NCBI GenBank assembly: GCA_051252095.1
Contig: JBPOFK010000009.1
Span: forward strand, 42,830 to 106,829
Length of the DNA: 64,000 nt
Direction: 5' to 3'
DNA from: GCA-2401735 sp051252095
GTDB taxonomy: Bacteria > Pseudomonadota > Gammaproteobacteria > Burkholderiales > Methylophilaceae
Notes under the pieces: generated by a model
The model's input: the letters and a program-made list of their open reading frames with translations, nothing else
The model's database searches: none
Told to the model about the DNA's origin: nothing
Part shown: positions 7,791 through 16,340 of the stretch, in pieces
How the letters are laid out: each line of letters begins with the position of its first letter
Numbering within the stretch: position 1 is the stretch's first letter
Translations under genes and position numbers: made by a program

Positions 7791-8993
7791 ATGCAGTTAT
7801 ATGATATGCCAGATGAGCGCGGTCATTTTGGTCAATTTGGTGGTTCTTTTGTTGCGGAAACCTTGGTTGAAGCGCTTGATGAATTACGGGTTATGTATGA
7901 AAAATATCGCCATGATCCAACATTTTTAGCTGAGTATGCTTATGATTTAAAACATTTTGTTGGACGCCCCAGTCCAATTTACCATGCACAGCGTTGGTCA
8001 GACAAAGTGGGTGGTGCTCAAATTTATCTTAAACGTGAAGATTTAAACCATACAGGTGCACATAAAGTAAACAACACCATAGGGCAGGCCTTGCTAGCTA
8101 AACGGATGGGCAAGCCCAGAGTGATTGCGGAAACAGGCGCAGGACAGCACGGTGTGGCCACTGCCACCATTGCCGCACGCTTAGGGCTAGAGTGCGTTGT
8201 TTATATGGGCAGTGAAGATGTTAAACGCCAGGCGCCAAACGTTTTTAGGATGAAATTACTAGGTGCTACAGTCGTGCCAGTTGAAAGCGGTTCTAAAACA
8301 CTTAAAGATGCACTCAATGAAGCGATGCGTGACTGGGTAACCAATATTTCAAATACCTTCTATATTATCGGTACAGTCGCTGGCCCACATCCTTATCCCA
8401 TGATGGTGAGGGATTTTCAAGCCGTTATTGGTGTAGAAGCTAAAGTACAAATGCAAGAAATGATTGGTCGCCAGCCTGATGCCGTAGTTGCTTGTGTTGG
8501 CGGCGGCTCAAATGCCATGGGTATTTTCTATCCTTATATTGACTTGCCGGATGTGCGTCTAATCGGTGTTGAAGCTGCAGGTCATGGACTAGAGACTGGC
8601 GCGCATGCAGCGCCTTTAAGTACTAACAGCGCAGTTGGTGTGCTACATGGTAACCGTACTTATCTAATGCAAGATGAAGATGGCAATATTATTGAGACAC
8701 ACTCAATTTCGGCAGGTTTAGATTATCCAGGTGTTGGCCCTGAACATGCATGGTTAAAAGACATCAAACGTGCAGAATACGTAGGCATCACTGATGACGA
8801 GGCGATGACTGCATTTCACAGTTTATGTAGAACAGAAGGCATTATTCCCGCACTAGAATCCAGCCATGCGTTGGCACATGCCGAAAAAATGGCAAAACAA
8901 ATGCGCAAAGATGAGGTTATATTAGTCAATCTTTCTGGTCGAGGCGATAAGGATATTAATACTGTCGCCAAATTAGCCAACATCACCTTATAA
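7791..8993 (+). CDS. trpB: Tryptophan synthase beta subunit
   Basis: 400 residues with an AAGGAG Shine-Dalgarno. The PLP-binding lysine is Lys92 in HTGAHKVNNTIGQ. The phosphate-binding glycine loop is CVGGGSNAMG (about residues 234-243), and the C-terminus has LSGRGDKDI. It condenses indole with serine to give tryptophan, as an alpha2-beta2 complex with TrpA. trpB and trpA are 21 nt apart. The trp genes here are only the late-pathway F-B-A set; trpE/G/D/C are not in the window, which is normal for betaproteobacteria. Confidence 0.98.
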   Translation: MQLYDMPDERGHFGQFGGSFVAETLVEALDELRVMYEKYRHDPTFLAEYAYDLKHFVGRPSPIYHAQRWSDKVGGAQIYLKREDLNHTGAHKVNNTIGQALLAKRMGKPRVIAETGAGQHGVATATIAARLGLECVVYMGSEDVKRQAPNVFRMKLLGATVVPVESGSKTLKDALNEAMRDWVTNISNTFYIIGTVAGPHPYPMMVRDFQAVIGVEAKVQMQEMIGRQPDAVVACVGGGSNAMGIFYPYIDLPDVRLIGVEAAGHGLETGAHAAPLSTNSAVGVLHGNRTYLMQDEDGNIIETHSISAGLDYPGVGPEHAWLKDIKRAEYVGITDDEAMTAFHSLCRTEGIIPALESSHALAHAEKMAKQMRKDEVILVNLSGRGDKDINTVAKLANITL

Positions 8994-9014
8994 AAATGAG
9001 AAATTCTTTACACT

Positions 9015-9809
9015 ATGTCACGTATTCAATCAACCTTTGCTAAATTAAAAGCAATTAATAAAAAAGCACTTATCCCATACATCACGGCCGGAGATCCACA
9101 TCCTAACTTCACAGTGGATCTTATGCATACCATGGTTAACAATGGTGCCGACATTATTGAGCTAGGCGTGCCTTTTTCAGATCCAATGGCTGATGGCCCA
9201 GTGATTCAACGTGCAAGTGAACGCGCTTTAGCCCACAAAGTAGGATTAAGAAAAGTCTTAGAATTAGTAAAAGAGTTTCGGCTGAAGGATCAGAGTACAC
9301 CCGTTGTCTTAATGGGCTATGCAAACCCAATTGAGGCTATGGGGATTGAAGTTTTTGCCAATAAGTCGAAAGAGTCTGGCGTGGATGGCGTATTGACGGT
9401 TGATTACCCACCGGAAGAGTGTCATGATTTTATTGCTAAATTACACAAGCATGAGATAGATAGTATTTTCTTGCTTTCACCAACGACAGAAAAAAAACGA
9501 ATTGACTTGGTGGTAAGGCAAGCAACTGGATTTTTGTACTATGTTTCGCTTAAAGGTGTTACAGGTGCAGCTAATCTAGATATAGATGAGGTAAAATCAC
9601 GCGTTGCTGACATAAGAAAACAGACGGATTTGCCAGTTGGTGTAGGCTTTGGCGTAAAAGACGCAGCAACAGCGAAATCTGTAGCAGCGTTTGCCGATGC
9701 AGTTGTAGTTGGTAGCCGTACGGTTTCTACGATTGAAGAGTCTACTGAAGACACTTTAATGCAGAATATAGGTAAATTAATACAAGAATTGCGATCAGCA
9801 ATCGATTAA
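9015..9809 (+). CDS. trpA: Tryptophan synthase alpha subunit
   Basis: 264 residues, a TIM barrel. The catalytic acids are Glu49 (DIIELGVPFSDP) and Asp60 (MADGP), the same numbers as in the Salmonella enzyme. The phosphate loops are seen in GVGFGVKDAA and VVVGSRTV near residues 212-237. It cleaves indole-3-glycerol phosphate to indole and glyceraldehyde-3-phosphate and channels indole to TrpB. The gene follows trpB closely and is followed 18 nt later by accD. Confidence 0.98.
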   Translation: MSRIQSTFAKLKAINKKALIPYITAGDPHPNFTVDLMHTMVNNGADIIELGVPFSDPMADGPVIQRASERALAHKVGLRKVLELVKEFRLKDQSTPVVLMGYANPIEAMGIEVFANKSKESGVDGVLTVDYPPEECHDFIAKLHKHEIDSIFLLSPTTEKKRIDLVVRQATGFLYYVSLKGVTGAANLDIDEVKSRVADIRKQTDLPVGVGFGVKDAATAKSVAAFADAVVVGSRTVSTIEESTEDTLMQNIGKLIQELRSAID

Positions 9810-9827
9810 ATCAACATTGGGGTAGCT

Positions 9828-10685
9828 ATGAGCTGGTTAGATAAGATTCCACAAAAAATTCAACACGTCGTCGGGAGCGTACAAAAGCGTAGTATGCCTG
9901 AAGGACTATGGAGTAAATGTGATGCATGTCAGTCTGTATTATACAAAACAGACTTAGAAACTAACTTGGAAGTTTGCCCAGAATGTGGGCATCATAATCG
10001 GATTTCAGCAAGGCAAAGAATCAACTTCCTGCTTGATGCGGATAATCAACTAGAAATAGGTGAAAAAATATCACCGATTGATTCGCTTAAATTCAAAGAT
10101 AGCAAGCGATACACAGACCGTATGAAAGAGGCTCAGAAAACCGTAAAAGAGCTAGATGCTTTAGTGGTAATAAAAGGCGCTATTTTAGAGCTGCCTGTTG
10201 TAGTGGCAGCGTTTGAGTTTAAGTTTATGGGCGGCTCGATGGGTTCAGTTGTTGGTGAGCGGTTTGTGCGTGGCGTAAATGCGGCAATTGAACATAAGAC
10301 ACCTTTTATTTGTGTTGCGGCGAGTGGAGGCGCAAGAATGCAGGAAGGGTTGTTGTCACTGATGCAAATGGCAAAAACGAGTGCTGCATTAACTAAGCTT
10401 TCACAAGCTGGTTTGCCTTTTATTTCAATTCTGACAGATCCAACAATGGGCGGCGTATCTGCTAGTTTTGCCATGTTGGGCGATGTAATTGTAGCGGAAC
10501 CAAATGCGTTAATTGGTTTTGCTGGGCCGCGGGTGATTGAGCAGACTGTTCGAGAAACATTACCCGATGGGTTTCAGCGTGCTGAGTTTCTACTTGAACA
10601 CGGTGCAATAGATGTCATTGTTGATCGACGTGAAATGCGTGAAAAACTAAAAAATATATTGGCTAATTTAATGCATGCAGCATAA
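9828..10685 (+). CDS. accD: Acetyl-CoA carboxylase carboxyltransferase subunit beta
   Basis: 285 residues. An N-terminal zinc ribbon (Cys31, Cys34, Cys50, Cys53) precedes the crotonase-like carboxyltransferase domain, with VVAAFEFKFMGGSMGSVVGE and the oxyanion-forming ASGGARMQEG/PTMGGVSASFA segments. With AccA it transfers CO2 from carboxybiotin to acetyl-CoA, the first committed step of fatty acid synthesis. The trpA-accD-folC-dedD-cvpA-purF order is classic for beta- and gammaproteobacteria. The length is as expected. Confidence 0.97.
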   Translation: MSWLDKIPQKIQHVVGSVQKRSMPEGLWSKCDACQSVLYKTDLETNLEVCPECGHHNRISARQRINFLLDADNQLEIGEKISPIDSLKFKDSKRYTDRMKEAQKTVKELDALVVIKGAILELPVVVAAFEFKFMGGSMGSVVGERFVRGVNAAIEHKTPFICVAASGGARMQEGLLSLMQMAKTSAALTKLSQAGLPFISILTDPTMGGVSASFAMLGDVIVAEPNALIGFAGPRVIEQTVRETLPDGFQRAEFLLEHGAIDVIVDRREMREKLKNILANLMHAA

Positions 10686-10707
10686 TTGTTTATAGTCGTT
10701 TTTTTCT

Positions 10708-11988
10708 GTGAACAATCAAAATATACAGCCAACGACATTAAAGCAATGGTTGGCTTACATCGAGGCGTTACATCCAAAATCTATTGAAATGGGTCTAGAT
10801 AGAGTTAGAGATGTTGTAAGCCGTTTAAAATTTCAGTCATTGCCTCCTATTATAAGTATTGCAGGTACCAATGGGAAAGGCTCAACATGCGCGATGCTTG
10901 AACATATTTATTTCAAGGCAGGGTATCGTGTTGGGGCTTATGTTTCTCCACATCTTGTGCATTACAACGAACGTGTGCGCGTGAACCAGCAAAATATAAC
11001 AGATGATGATTTATGTTTAGCTTTTTCCGCGATAGAGTTAGCGCGTGGTGGTGTTGTGCTCACTTATTTTGAAATGGGTACATTGGCAGCACTTTGGCAT
11101 TTTTCTAATGCAAATCTAGATGTCATTTTACTTGAAGTTGGTATGGGTGGTCGTTTGGACGCAGTGAATGTATTCGAGCCTAGTTGCTCAATAGTGACTA
11201 GTATTGATTTGGATCATACTGATTATTTAGGAGATACAAGAGAGAAAATTGGAATAGAAAAAGCAGGCATTTATCGCAAGGATAAGCCTGCTATTTGTGG
11301 TGATGATAACCCCCCCATCAGTCTTGTTGAGTATGCACGTGAAATTAATGCTAATTTGCTTTTAATAAACCATGACTTCAAGATTACAAAGACAGGTAGT
11401 GGTTGGCAATATCAAGTAGGTCAAAATAAACTGGCATTGCCTAATCTGGCGCTGCAGGGAGATTTTCAACTAAACAATGCCGCCTGTGCTATTAGTGCGA
11501 TACAAAGCCTAGAAAATCATCTTCCTGTGCCTTTTGAAGCTATCAAAGATGCATTAGCTAACGTAACATTAATTGGTCGTTTTTATACGATTAGTAAAAT
11601 GCCAGAAGTGATTTTAGATGTCGCGCATAACCCACAGGCAGCAAAATCATTAGCACAAAATTTGATAAGCCATCCCTCTAAAGGGCGGACCCTTGGCGTG
11701 TTTGCAATGCTGGCAGATAAGGACATTGCTCAAGTGGTACAAGTGCTTTTGCCACATATTTCTTTTTGGTATCTAGCAGATACGCACAACCCGCGTGGAG
11801 CTAAGGCTAAGGAATTGGACGCTTATATACAACCGCATGCGCAGGGCTTAACCAAGTGTTTTGATAACGTCACTGCGGCATTGCACAATGCCTGTATTGA
11901 TGTGGGTAAAAATGATAGAATTATCGTATTCGGCTCTTTCTATACAGTAGCGGATGCAATTGAAGTGTTAACAGTTCAAGGAACGTAA
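10708..11988 (+). CDS. folC: Bifunctional folylpolyglutamate synthase/dihydrofolate synthase
   Basis: 426 residues from GTG 10708. The Mur-ligase-type P-loop is GTNGKGST (residues 53-60), followed by YVSPHLVHYNERVRVN (the folate-binding omega-loop region), LLEVGMGGRLDAVN and the C-terminal Mur ligase domain with LDVAHNPQAAKSLA. It adds glutamate to dihydropteroate and extends the polyglutamate tail of reduced folates, which matters for a methylotroph that uses folate C1 carriers (compare fhs at 50567). A C7 run at 11310-11316 codes for part of NPPI. The gene ends 3 nt before dedD. Confidence 0.96.
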   Translation: MNNQNIQPTTLKQWLAYIEALHPKSIEMGLDRVRDVVSRLKFQSLPPIISIAGTNGKGSTCAMLEHIYFKAGYRVGAYVSPHLVHYNERVRVNQQNITDDDLCLAFSAIELARGGVVLTYFEMGTLAALWHFSNANLDVILLEVGMGGRLDAVNVFEPSCSIVTSIDLDHTDYLGDTREKIGIEKAGIYRKDKPAICGDDNPPISLVEYAREINANLLLINHDFKITKTGSGWQYQVGQNKLALPNLALQGDFQLNNAACAISAIQSLENHLPVPFEAIKDALANVTLIGRFYTISKMPEVILDVAHNPQAAKSLAQNLISHPSKGRTLGVFAMLADKDIAQVVQVLLPHISFWYLADTHNPRGAKAKELDAYIQPHAQGLTKCFDNVTAALHNACIDVGKNDRIIVFGSFYTVADAIEVLTVQGT

Positions 11989-11991
11989 ATC

Positions 11992-12618
11992 ATGCAAAAA
12001 GATCAGGTTGACCAAGGCCTCAGTTTCAAAAAACGTGCCCGACGCCGTTTAGTTGGAGCGATAGCATTGGTCTTGCTTATGGTTGTTATTTTGCCAATGA
12101 TGTTAGAAGATCGCGAAAAAACAGTGCAAGAAGATGTTGAAATTATTATGTCGCCATCATCAGATTTAGATTCATCTGCCGCATTAGAGACAGAAAGTTT
12201 AGGAGATATTGAAGAGTTAATAATTCAAGAACCAACAACTGAATCGTCGTCAATTAATGATGAGGTTGAAATACCTGAGGTGGATACAAAAGTAATTGAT
12301 CCTAAACCAGAAAAAACAGCAAAAATAGAAACTAAAAAGCCTGTTGAAACAAATAAAGAAGCAGTCAAAAATAATACTAGTACAAATGCTGGGTATTATG
12401 TACAGATTGGTGTTTTTTCTAACCCAGGCAATATTGAAAAGTTACAAATCAAACTCAAAGACTTAGGCTATCAGTCTCTGACAGAGAAAATTACAACAGA
12501 TACAGGTGTTAAAACGCGCTTGCGCACAGAAAATTTTGTTGACAGAAATGAAGCAGCAATTGCACTACAGAATATTAAAGATGCTGGCTTAGCTGGCATG
12601 GTCGTTAGTCAAAAGTGA
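11992..12618 (+). CDS. dedD: SPOR-domain cell-division protein, DedD type
   Basis: 208 residues. A cytoplasmic basic start (FKKRARRRLVG) is followed by one membrane helix (about 22-41, VGAIALVLLMVVILPMML). Then comes a Glu/Lys/Thr-rich periplasmic linker (45-125) and a C-terminal SPOR domain (about 131-207, YYVQIGVFSNPGNIEKLQIKL). SPOR domains bind denuded septal peptidoglycan, and DedD helps constriction in E. coli. It sits between folC and cvpA, the standard location. The linker is low in complexity and is expected to vary. Confidence 0.88.
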   Translation: MQKDQVDQGLSFKKRARRRLVGAIALVLLMVVILPMMLEDREKTVQEDVEIIMSPSSDLDSSAALETESLGDIEELIIQEPTTESSSINDEVEIPEVDTKVIDPKPEKTAKIETKKPVETNKEAVKNNTSTNAGYYVQIGVFSNPGNIEKLQIKLKDLGYQSLTEKITTDTGVKTRLRTENFVDRNEAAIALQNIKDAGLAGMVVSQK

Positions 12619-12631
12619 AGGCTTTTTTTAA

Positions 12632-13123
12632 TTGACAAGCTTTGATTACATGGTGCTTGCCATCATTGGTATTTGTATTATAGTGAGTATGATGCGTGGT
12701 GCGGTGAAAGAGATGCTTGCCATTTTTGGTTGGCTTGTGGCATTTTATGTAGCCAAATCATATTCGTCGTTGCTGTCACCTATGCTTCCGCAAGATATAC
12801 CGACAGAAGCATTAAAAACGTTAGCTGCTTTTTTAATACTTTTAATCGCCGTGTTATTTATTAACAGTCTGTTATCTATTGCTATATCGAGCATTATCAG
12901 TAAAGTAAGACTGGGCTGGTTAAATCGGTTTATGGGCATTGTATTCGGTTTTGCAAAAGGCGTGCTGATTGTAAGTGTACTTGTCTTTTTGTCAGGATTA
13001 ACCAGTTTACCAAAAGAAAAAATGTGGACAGATGCTATGTTAAGCTCGCCATTTGAAGTGTTAGTCAAATCAACATTTCCTTGGTTACCATATAGTGTAA
13101 CCAAGCATGTTAAATTTGACTGA
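12632..13123 (+). CDS. cvpA: CvpA family membrane protein
   Basis: 163 residues with a TTG start at 12632 (MTSFDYMVLAIIGICI), matching the conserved family N-terminus xxxFDYxVLxIxxxS. Four hydrophobic helices are seen (about 5-22, 27-43, 62-85, 103-125). The family (colicin V production protein) is needed for envelope integrity and is nearly always beside purF, as here, 43 nt upstream of it. No enzymatic residues can be named. Confidence 0.9.
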   Translation: MTSFDYMVLAIIGICIIVSMMRGAVKEMLAIFGWLVAFYVAKSYSSLLSPMLPQDIPTEALKTLAAFLILLIAVLFINSLLSIAISSIISKVRLGWLNRFMGIVFGFAKGVLIVSVLVFLSGLTSLPKEKMWTDAMLSSPFEVLVKSTFPWLPYSVTKHVKFD

Positions 13124-13166
13124 TTTTATGATTTAATAGCGCTTTGCTAAAGGACAACACCGAACT

Positions 13167-14714
13167 ATGTGTGGAATTATTGGGATTGTAGGTAAGAATC
13201 CAGTCAATCAACTGTTATATGATGGTTTGTTGGTGCTTCAACACCGAGGACAGGATGCCGCTGGGATTGTCACTTGTGATGGTAATACGTTCTTTATGCA
13301 TAAAAGTAATGGTTTGGTGAAGGATGTTTTCCAAACGCGGCATATGCGGAGCTTAATTGGTAATGCTGGTATTGCACATGTGCGCTATCCGACAGCGGGA
13401 TCCTCAAGCGCGGCAGAGGCCCAACCATTTTATGTGAACTCTCCATTTGGTATTGTGCTTGGTCATAACGGAAATTTGACTAATTCCGAACAATTAAAGT
13501 CTGAAGTGTTTCGTCAAGACTTGCGTCATATTAATACGACTTCCGATTCTGAAGTGCTACTGAATGTACTAGCTCACGAAATTGAAAAAACATCTAAAAG
13601 TGCAGTGCTTAATACTGACATGGTGTTTGATGCAGTGACTCGCGTGCATCGTCGTTGCAAAGGCGCTTATGCGGTTGTGGCGATGATAGCGGACTTCGGC
13701 CTCCTCGCTTTTCGTGACCCACATGGTATTCGGCCACTTGTGATTGGCAAAATGGAGACAGAGAAGGGTGCAGAGTATATTGTCGCTTCTGAGAGCGTTG
13801 CATTGGATGTGCTTGGATTTACCCTAATGCGCGATGTGGCACCTGGAGAAGCCGTATTTATTGATATGGATGGTAATTTATTCAGTCGCCAATGTGCTGA
13901 TAAAGCGGAGTTGACGCCGTGTATTTTTGAGTATGTTTACTTGGCTAGACCTGACTCATTAATTGATGGTGTTTCTGTTTATCAAACTCGCCTAGATATG
14001 GGTGCCACACTTGCAGAAAAAATTAAGCGAGAGTGGGGGCATTTGGACATTGATGTTGTGATTCCGATTCCTGACACTAGTCGGCCGAGTGCTTTGCAAG
14101 TTGGCATTGCATTAGGCTTGGAATATCGTGAAGGATTCATTAAAAACCGTTACATTGGTCGAACATTTATTATGCCTGGTCAAGCGTTAAGAAAAAAATC
14201 GGTAAGACAAAAGCTAAATCCAATCGGCGTAGAGTTTGCGGGCAAAAATGTACTACTTATCGATGACTCTATAGTGCGCGGCACAACATCAAAACAAATT
14301 GTGCAAATGGCACGAGATGCAGGTGCGCAGAAAGTCTATTTTGCATCAGCAGCGCCGCCAGTAAGGTTCCCGAATGTATACGGCATTGATATGCCTAGTC
14401 GTGATGAGTTATTAGCGACTGGTCGTACAGACGAGGAGATTTGTAAAGAGATCGGTGCAGATGCACTTCTATATCAAGATTTAGAGGCATTAGAGCAAAT
14501 TGTATTAGCACTAAATCCTAATATTCAAGACTTTGATTCAAGCTGTTTTGATGGGCATTATGTCACAGGTGATGTGGATGTTGCTTATTTAGATCGAATT
14601 GAAGCTTTACGCGGAGACTCTATTCAAACGCAACGGCCACCAAATTCTACCACTCAAATGGATTTGAATTTGGTTGATACTGAAGATGATGACTTGCTTG
14701 AGCGTGTTTCCTAA
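13167..14714 (+). CDS. purF: Amidophosphoribosyltransferase
   Basis: 515 residues. Cys2, exposed after removal of Met1 (MCGIIGIVG), is the N-terminal nucleophile of the class II glutamine amidotransferase domain. The phosphoribosyltransferase domain carries the PRPP loop NVLLIDDSIVRGTTSKQ (about 359-375). It makes 5-phosphoribosylamine from PRPP and glutamine, the first step of purine synthesis. It ends the accD-to-purF run. In many relatives metZ follows directly, whereas here a wecE-like gene intervenes. Confidence 0.97.
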   Translation: MCGIIGIVGKNPVNQLLYDGLLVLQHRGQDAAGIVTCDGNTFFMHKSNGLVKDVFQTRHMRSLIGNAGIAHVRYPTAGSSSAAEAQPFYVNSPFGIVLGHNGNLTNSEQLKSEVFRQDLRHINTTSDSEVLLNVLAHEIEKTSKSAVLNTDMVFDAVTRVHRRCKGAYAVVAMIADFGLLAFRDPHGIRPLVIGKMETEKGAEYIVASESVALDVLGFTLMRDVAPGEAVFIDMDGNLFSRQCADKAELTPCIFEYVYLARPDSLIDGVSVYQTRLDMGATLAEKIKREWGHLDIDVVIPIPDTSRPSALQVGIALGLEYREGFIKNRYIGRTFIMPGQALRKKSVRQKLNPIGVEFAGKNVLLIDDSIVRGTTSKQIVQMARDAGAQKVYFASAAPPVRFPNVYGIDMPSRDELLATGRTDEEICKEIGADALLYQDLEALEQIVLALNPNIQDFDSSCFDGHYVTGDVDVAYLDRIEALRGDSIQTQRPPNSTTQMDLNLVDTEDDDLLERVS

Positions 14715-14834
14715 AAAACAAATAAGTGGTTAAACACTTAACGCTTTTGCATCCTATTTAAATTCCCCTACTACCCAAATGGGTTATTGCTTTCTTGTTA
14801 ACCAAGCGCTGTAATGTACTGACTGTCAAATGAA

Positions 14835-14848
14835 CGTCAATATAGACG
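14835..14848. promoter_or_regulatory. Candidate enhancer (UAS) dyad for sigma-54 activator
   Basis: CGTC (14835-14838), AATATA, GACG (14845-14848) form a perfect 4+4 dyad. Its centre is about 118 nt before the predicted start of the sigma-54 transcript, within the usual range for enhancer-binding-protein sites. Only one site is clear. The bound regulator is unknown, and the dyad is short enough to arise by chance. Confidence 0.3.
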
Positions 14849-14931
14849 AGATTTAACGATAATTAAGTATTGGTAGCGATAATAATAAATATAACCAATT
14901 GATTAATAATAGTATTTCATAAATTTAATGC

Positions 14932-14948
14932 TTGGCACTATTTTTGCA
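14932..14948 (+). promoter_or_regulatory. Sigma-54 (-24/-12) promoter upstream of the wecE-like gene
   Basis: TTGGCACTATTTTTGCA matches the RpoN consensus TTGGCACG-N4-TTGCA at all key positions except the G after GGCAC. The invariant GG (14934-14935) and GC (14946-14947) are separated by exactly 10 nt. Transcription would start near 14959, leaving a leader of about 49 nt before the ATG at 15008. This is the only good match I noticed in the window. Confidence 0.75.
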
Positions 14949-15007
14949 ACTTTAAGATAAATGTTGTTGATAGTTAACAAGGCTTAAATTTAATAGGGGA
15001 GTAATCT

Positions 15008-16264
15008 ATGCGTGAGGTTCCGTTCAATAAACCTTATCTGACAGGTAATGAAATTGAGTACATCAAACAATCTCACGCCGTTGGGAACTTATCGGGAGAT
15101 GGGTTCTATACAAAAGAATCAAGCGCCTGGCTTGAACGCAAGACTCAAACGAAGAAAGCGCTCTTAACTCATTCCTGCACAGCTGCATTAGAAATGGCGG
15201 CTCTACTTGCTGACATACAGCCAGGCGATGAAGTGATTATGCCATCTTACACCTTTGTCTCAACCGCTAATGCCTTTGTATTACGTGGAGGCATACCCGT
15301 TTTTGTGGATATTCGACCTGATACTTTAAATATTGATGAAAACTTAATTGAAGCAGCCATTACAAACAAAACGAAAGCAATCGTGCCCGTACATTACGCA
15401 GGCGTTGCCTGTGAAATGGATACTATTATGCGAATTGCCAAGAAACACGATTTATTAGTGATTGAAGATGCAGCGCAAGGCGTGATGTCTAGTTACAAAG
15501 GGAAGGCATTAGGTGCAATTGGGCATATCGGTGCTTACTCTTTCCATGAAACGAAAAATATTATTTCTGGCGAAGGCGGTGCGATACTTGTCAATCAAGA
15601 TGAATTTTCATTAAGAGCAGAGATTATCCGTGAAAAAGGAACAAACCGCAGCCAGTTTTATCGTGGACAAGTGGATAAATATACTTGGCAAGATGTTGGC
15701 TCGTCTTATTTGCCAGGAGAGGATACAGCTGCTTTTTTATTAGCACAATTGGAGTGCGCTGAAGAGATTACGCAAAAACGTCTGGCTATCTGGAATAAAT
15801 ATCATCAAGCTTTCGAGCAGTTAGAGCAGAATGGTGTTATCAGAAGACCTTCTATCCCAGAAGGCTGCATTCATAATGCACATATGTATTATGTGATAGT
15901 CAACTCGCTGACAGAGCGAACAGCACTGATACGGAAATTTAAATCACAGAATATTCATCCTGTGTTTCACTATATCCCATTGCATTCAGCACCTGCAGGC
16001 ATTAAATATGGCCGTGCATCGGGCAGCATGGAGAATACCAATGCATTATCTGATAGGTTGTTGAGATTGCCCTTGTGGGTTGGTATAGGTAATGATCAAG
16101 ATCGAGTGATTAATGTGATGAATTCATTTAAATTTAAATCAAGTAAAAAAGTTGAACTGAGCGTTAAACAGTCTAAACCCAATCAAGCTGAAAACCAGCA
16201 GTACTTAGGCCAATTAAGTGCAATTAAAGCAAAACGCAAATTATCAATATCAGCACAGGTATAG
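15008..16264 (+). CDS. wecE: dTDP-4-amino-4,6-dideoxygalactose transaminase (WecE/RffA type)
   Basis: 418 residues, a DegT/DnrJ/EryC1 PLP aminotransferase. Long stretches are close to E. coli WecE (GDEVIMPSYTFVSTANAFVL, IVPVHYAGVACEMDTIM, REKGTNRSQFYRGQVDKYTW). The PLP lysine is Lys183 in SFHETKN. It would aminate dTDP-4-keto-6-deoxyglucose to make a dideoxyamino sugar for surface polysaccharide. No other dTDP-sugar genes are adjacent. A GGGGAG Shine-Dalgarno and a sigma-54 promoter lie upstream. The protein carries about 42 extra C-terminal residues (from about 377), rich in Lys, Ser and Gln, beyond the usual 376-residue length. Confidence 0.9.
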   Translation: MREVPFNKPYLTGNEIEYIKQSHAVGNLSGDGFYTKESSAWLERKTQTKKALLTHSCTAALEMAALLADIQPGDEVIMPSYTFVSTANAFVLRGGIPVFVDIRPDTLNIDENLIEAAITNKTKAIVPVHYAGVACEMDTIMRIAKKHDLLVIEDAAQGVMSSYKGKALGAIGHIGAYSFHETKNIISGEGGAILVNQDEFSLRAEIIREKGTNRSQFYRGQVDKYTWQDVGSSYLPGEDTAAFLLAQLECAEEITQKRLAIWNKYHQAFEQLEQNGVIRRPSIPEGCIHNAHMYYVIVNSLTERTALIRKFKSQNIHPVFHYIPLHSAPAGIKYGRASGSMENTNALSDRLLRLPLWVGIGNDQDRVINVMNSFKFKSSKKVELSVKQSKPNQAENQQYLGQLSAIKAKRKLSISAQV

Positions 16265-16340
16265 TAATGACTGATTGCTTTATAAAGACATCTTTTTTTA
16301 ATTTAGACTTGACTTGGATTCATAATTGGCATTAAATGAA

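Larger units (their letters stand above)
14715..15007. other. Intergenic region purF-wecE
   Basis: This is the largest gene-free stretch (293 nt). It holds a weak 6-bp hairpin TAAGTG/CACTTA (14723-14740), which may end purF transcription but lacks a real T tract. It also holds a CGTC-N6-GACG dyad (14835-14848) and a sigma-54 promoter (14932-14948). I saw no small coding frame or structured RNA in it. Confidence 0.6.

Noticed and set aside
14723..14740. purF terminator
   Set aside because: The stem TAAGTG/CACTTA is only 6 bp and A+T-rich, and the following CTTTT is not adjacent. It is too weak to list as a terminator of its own.
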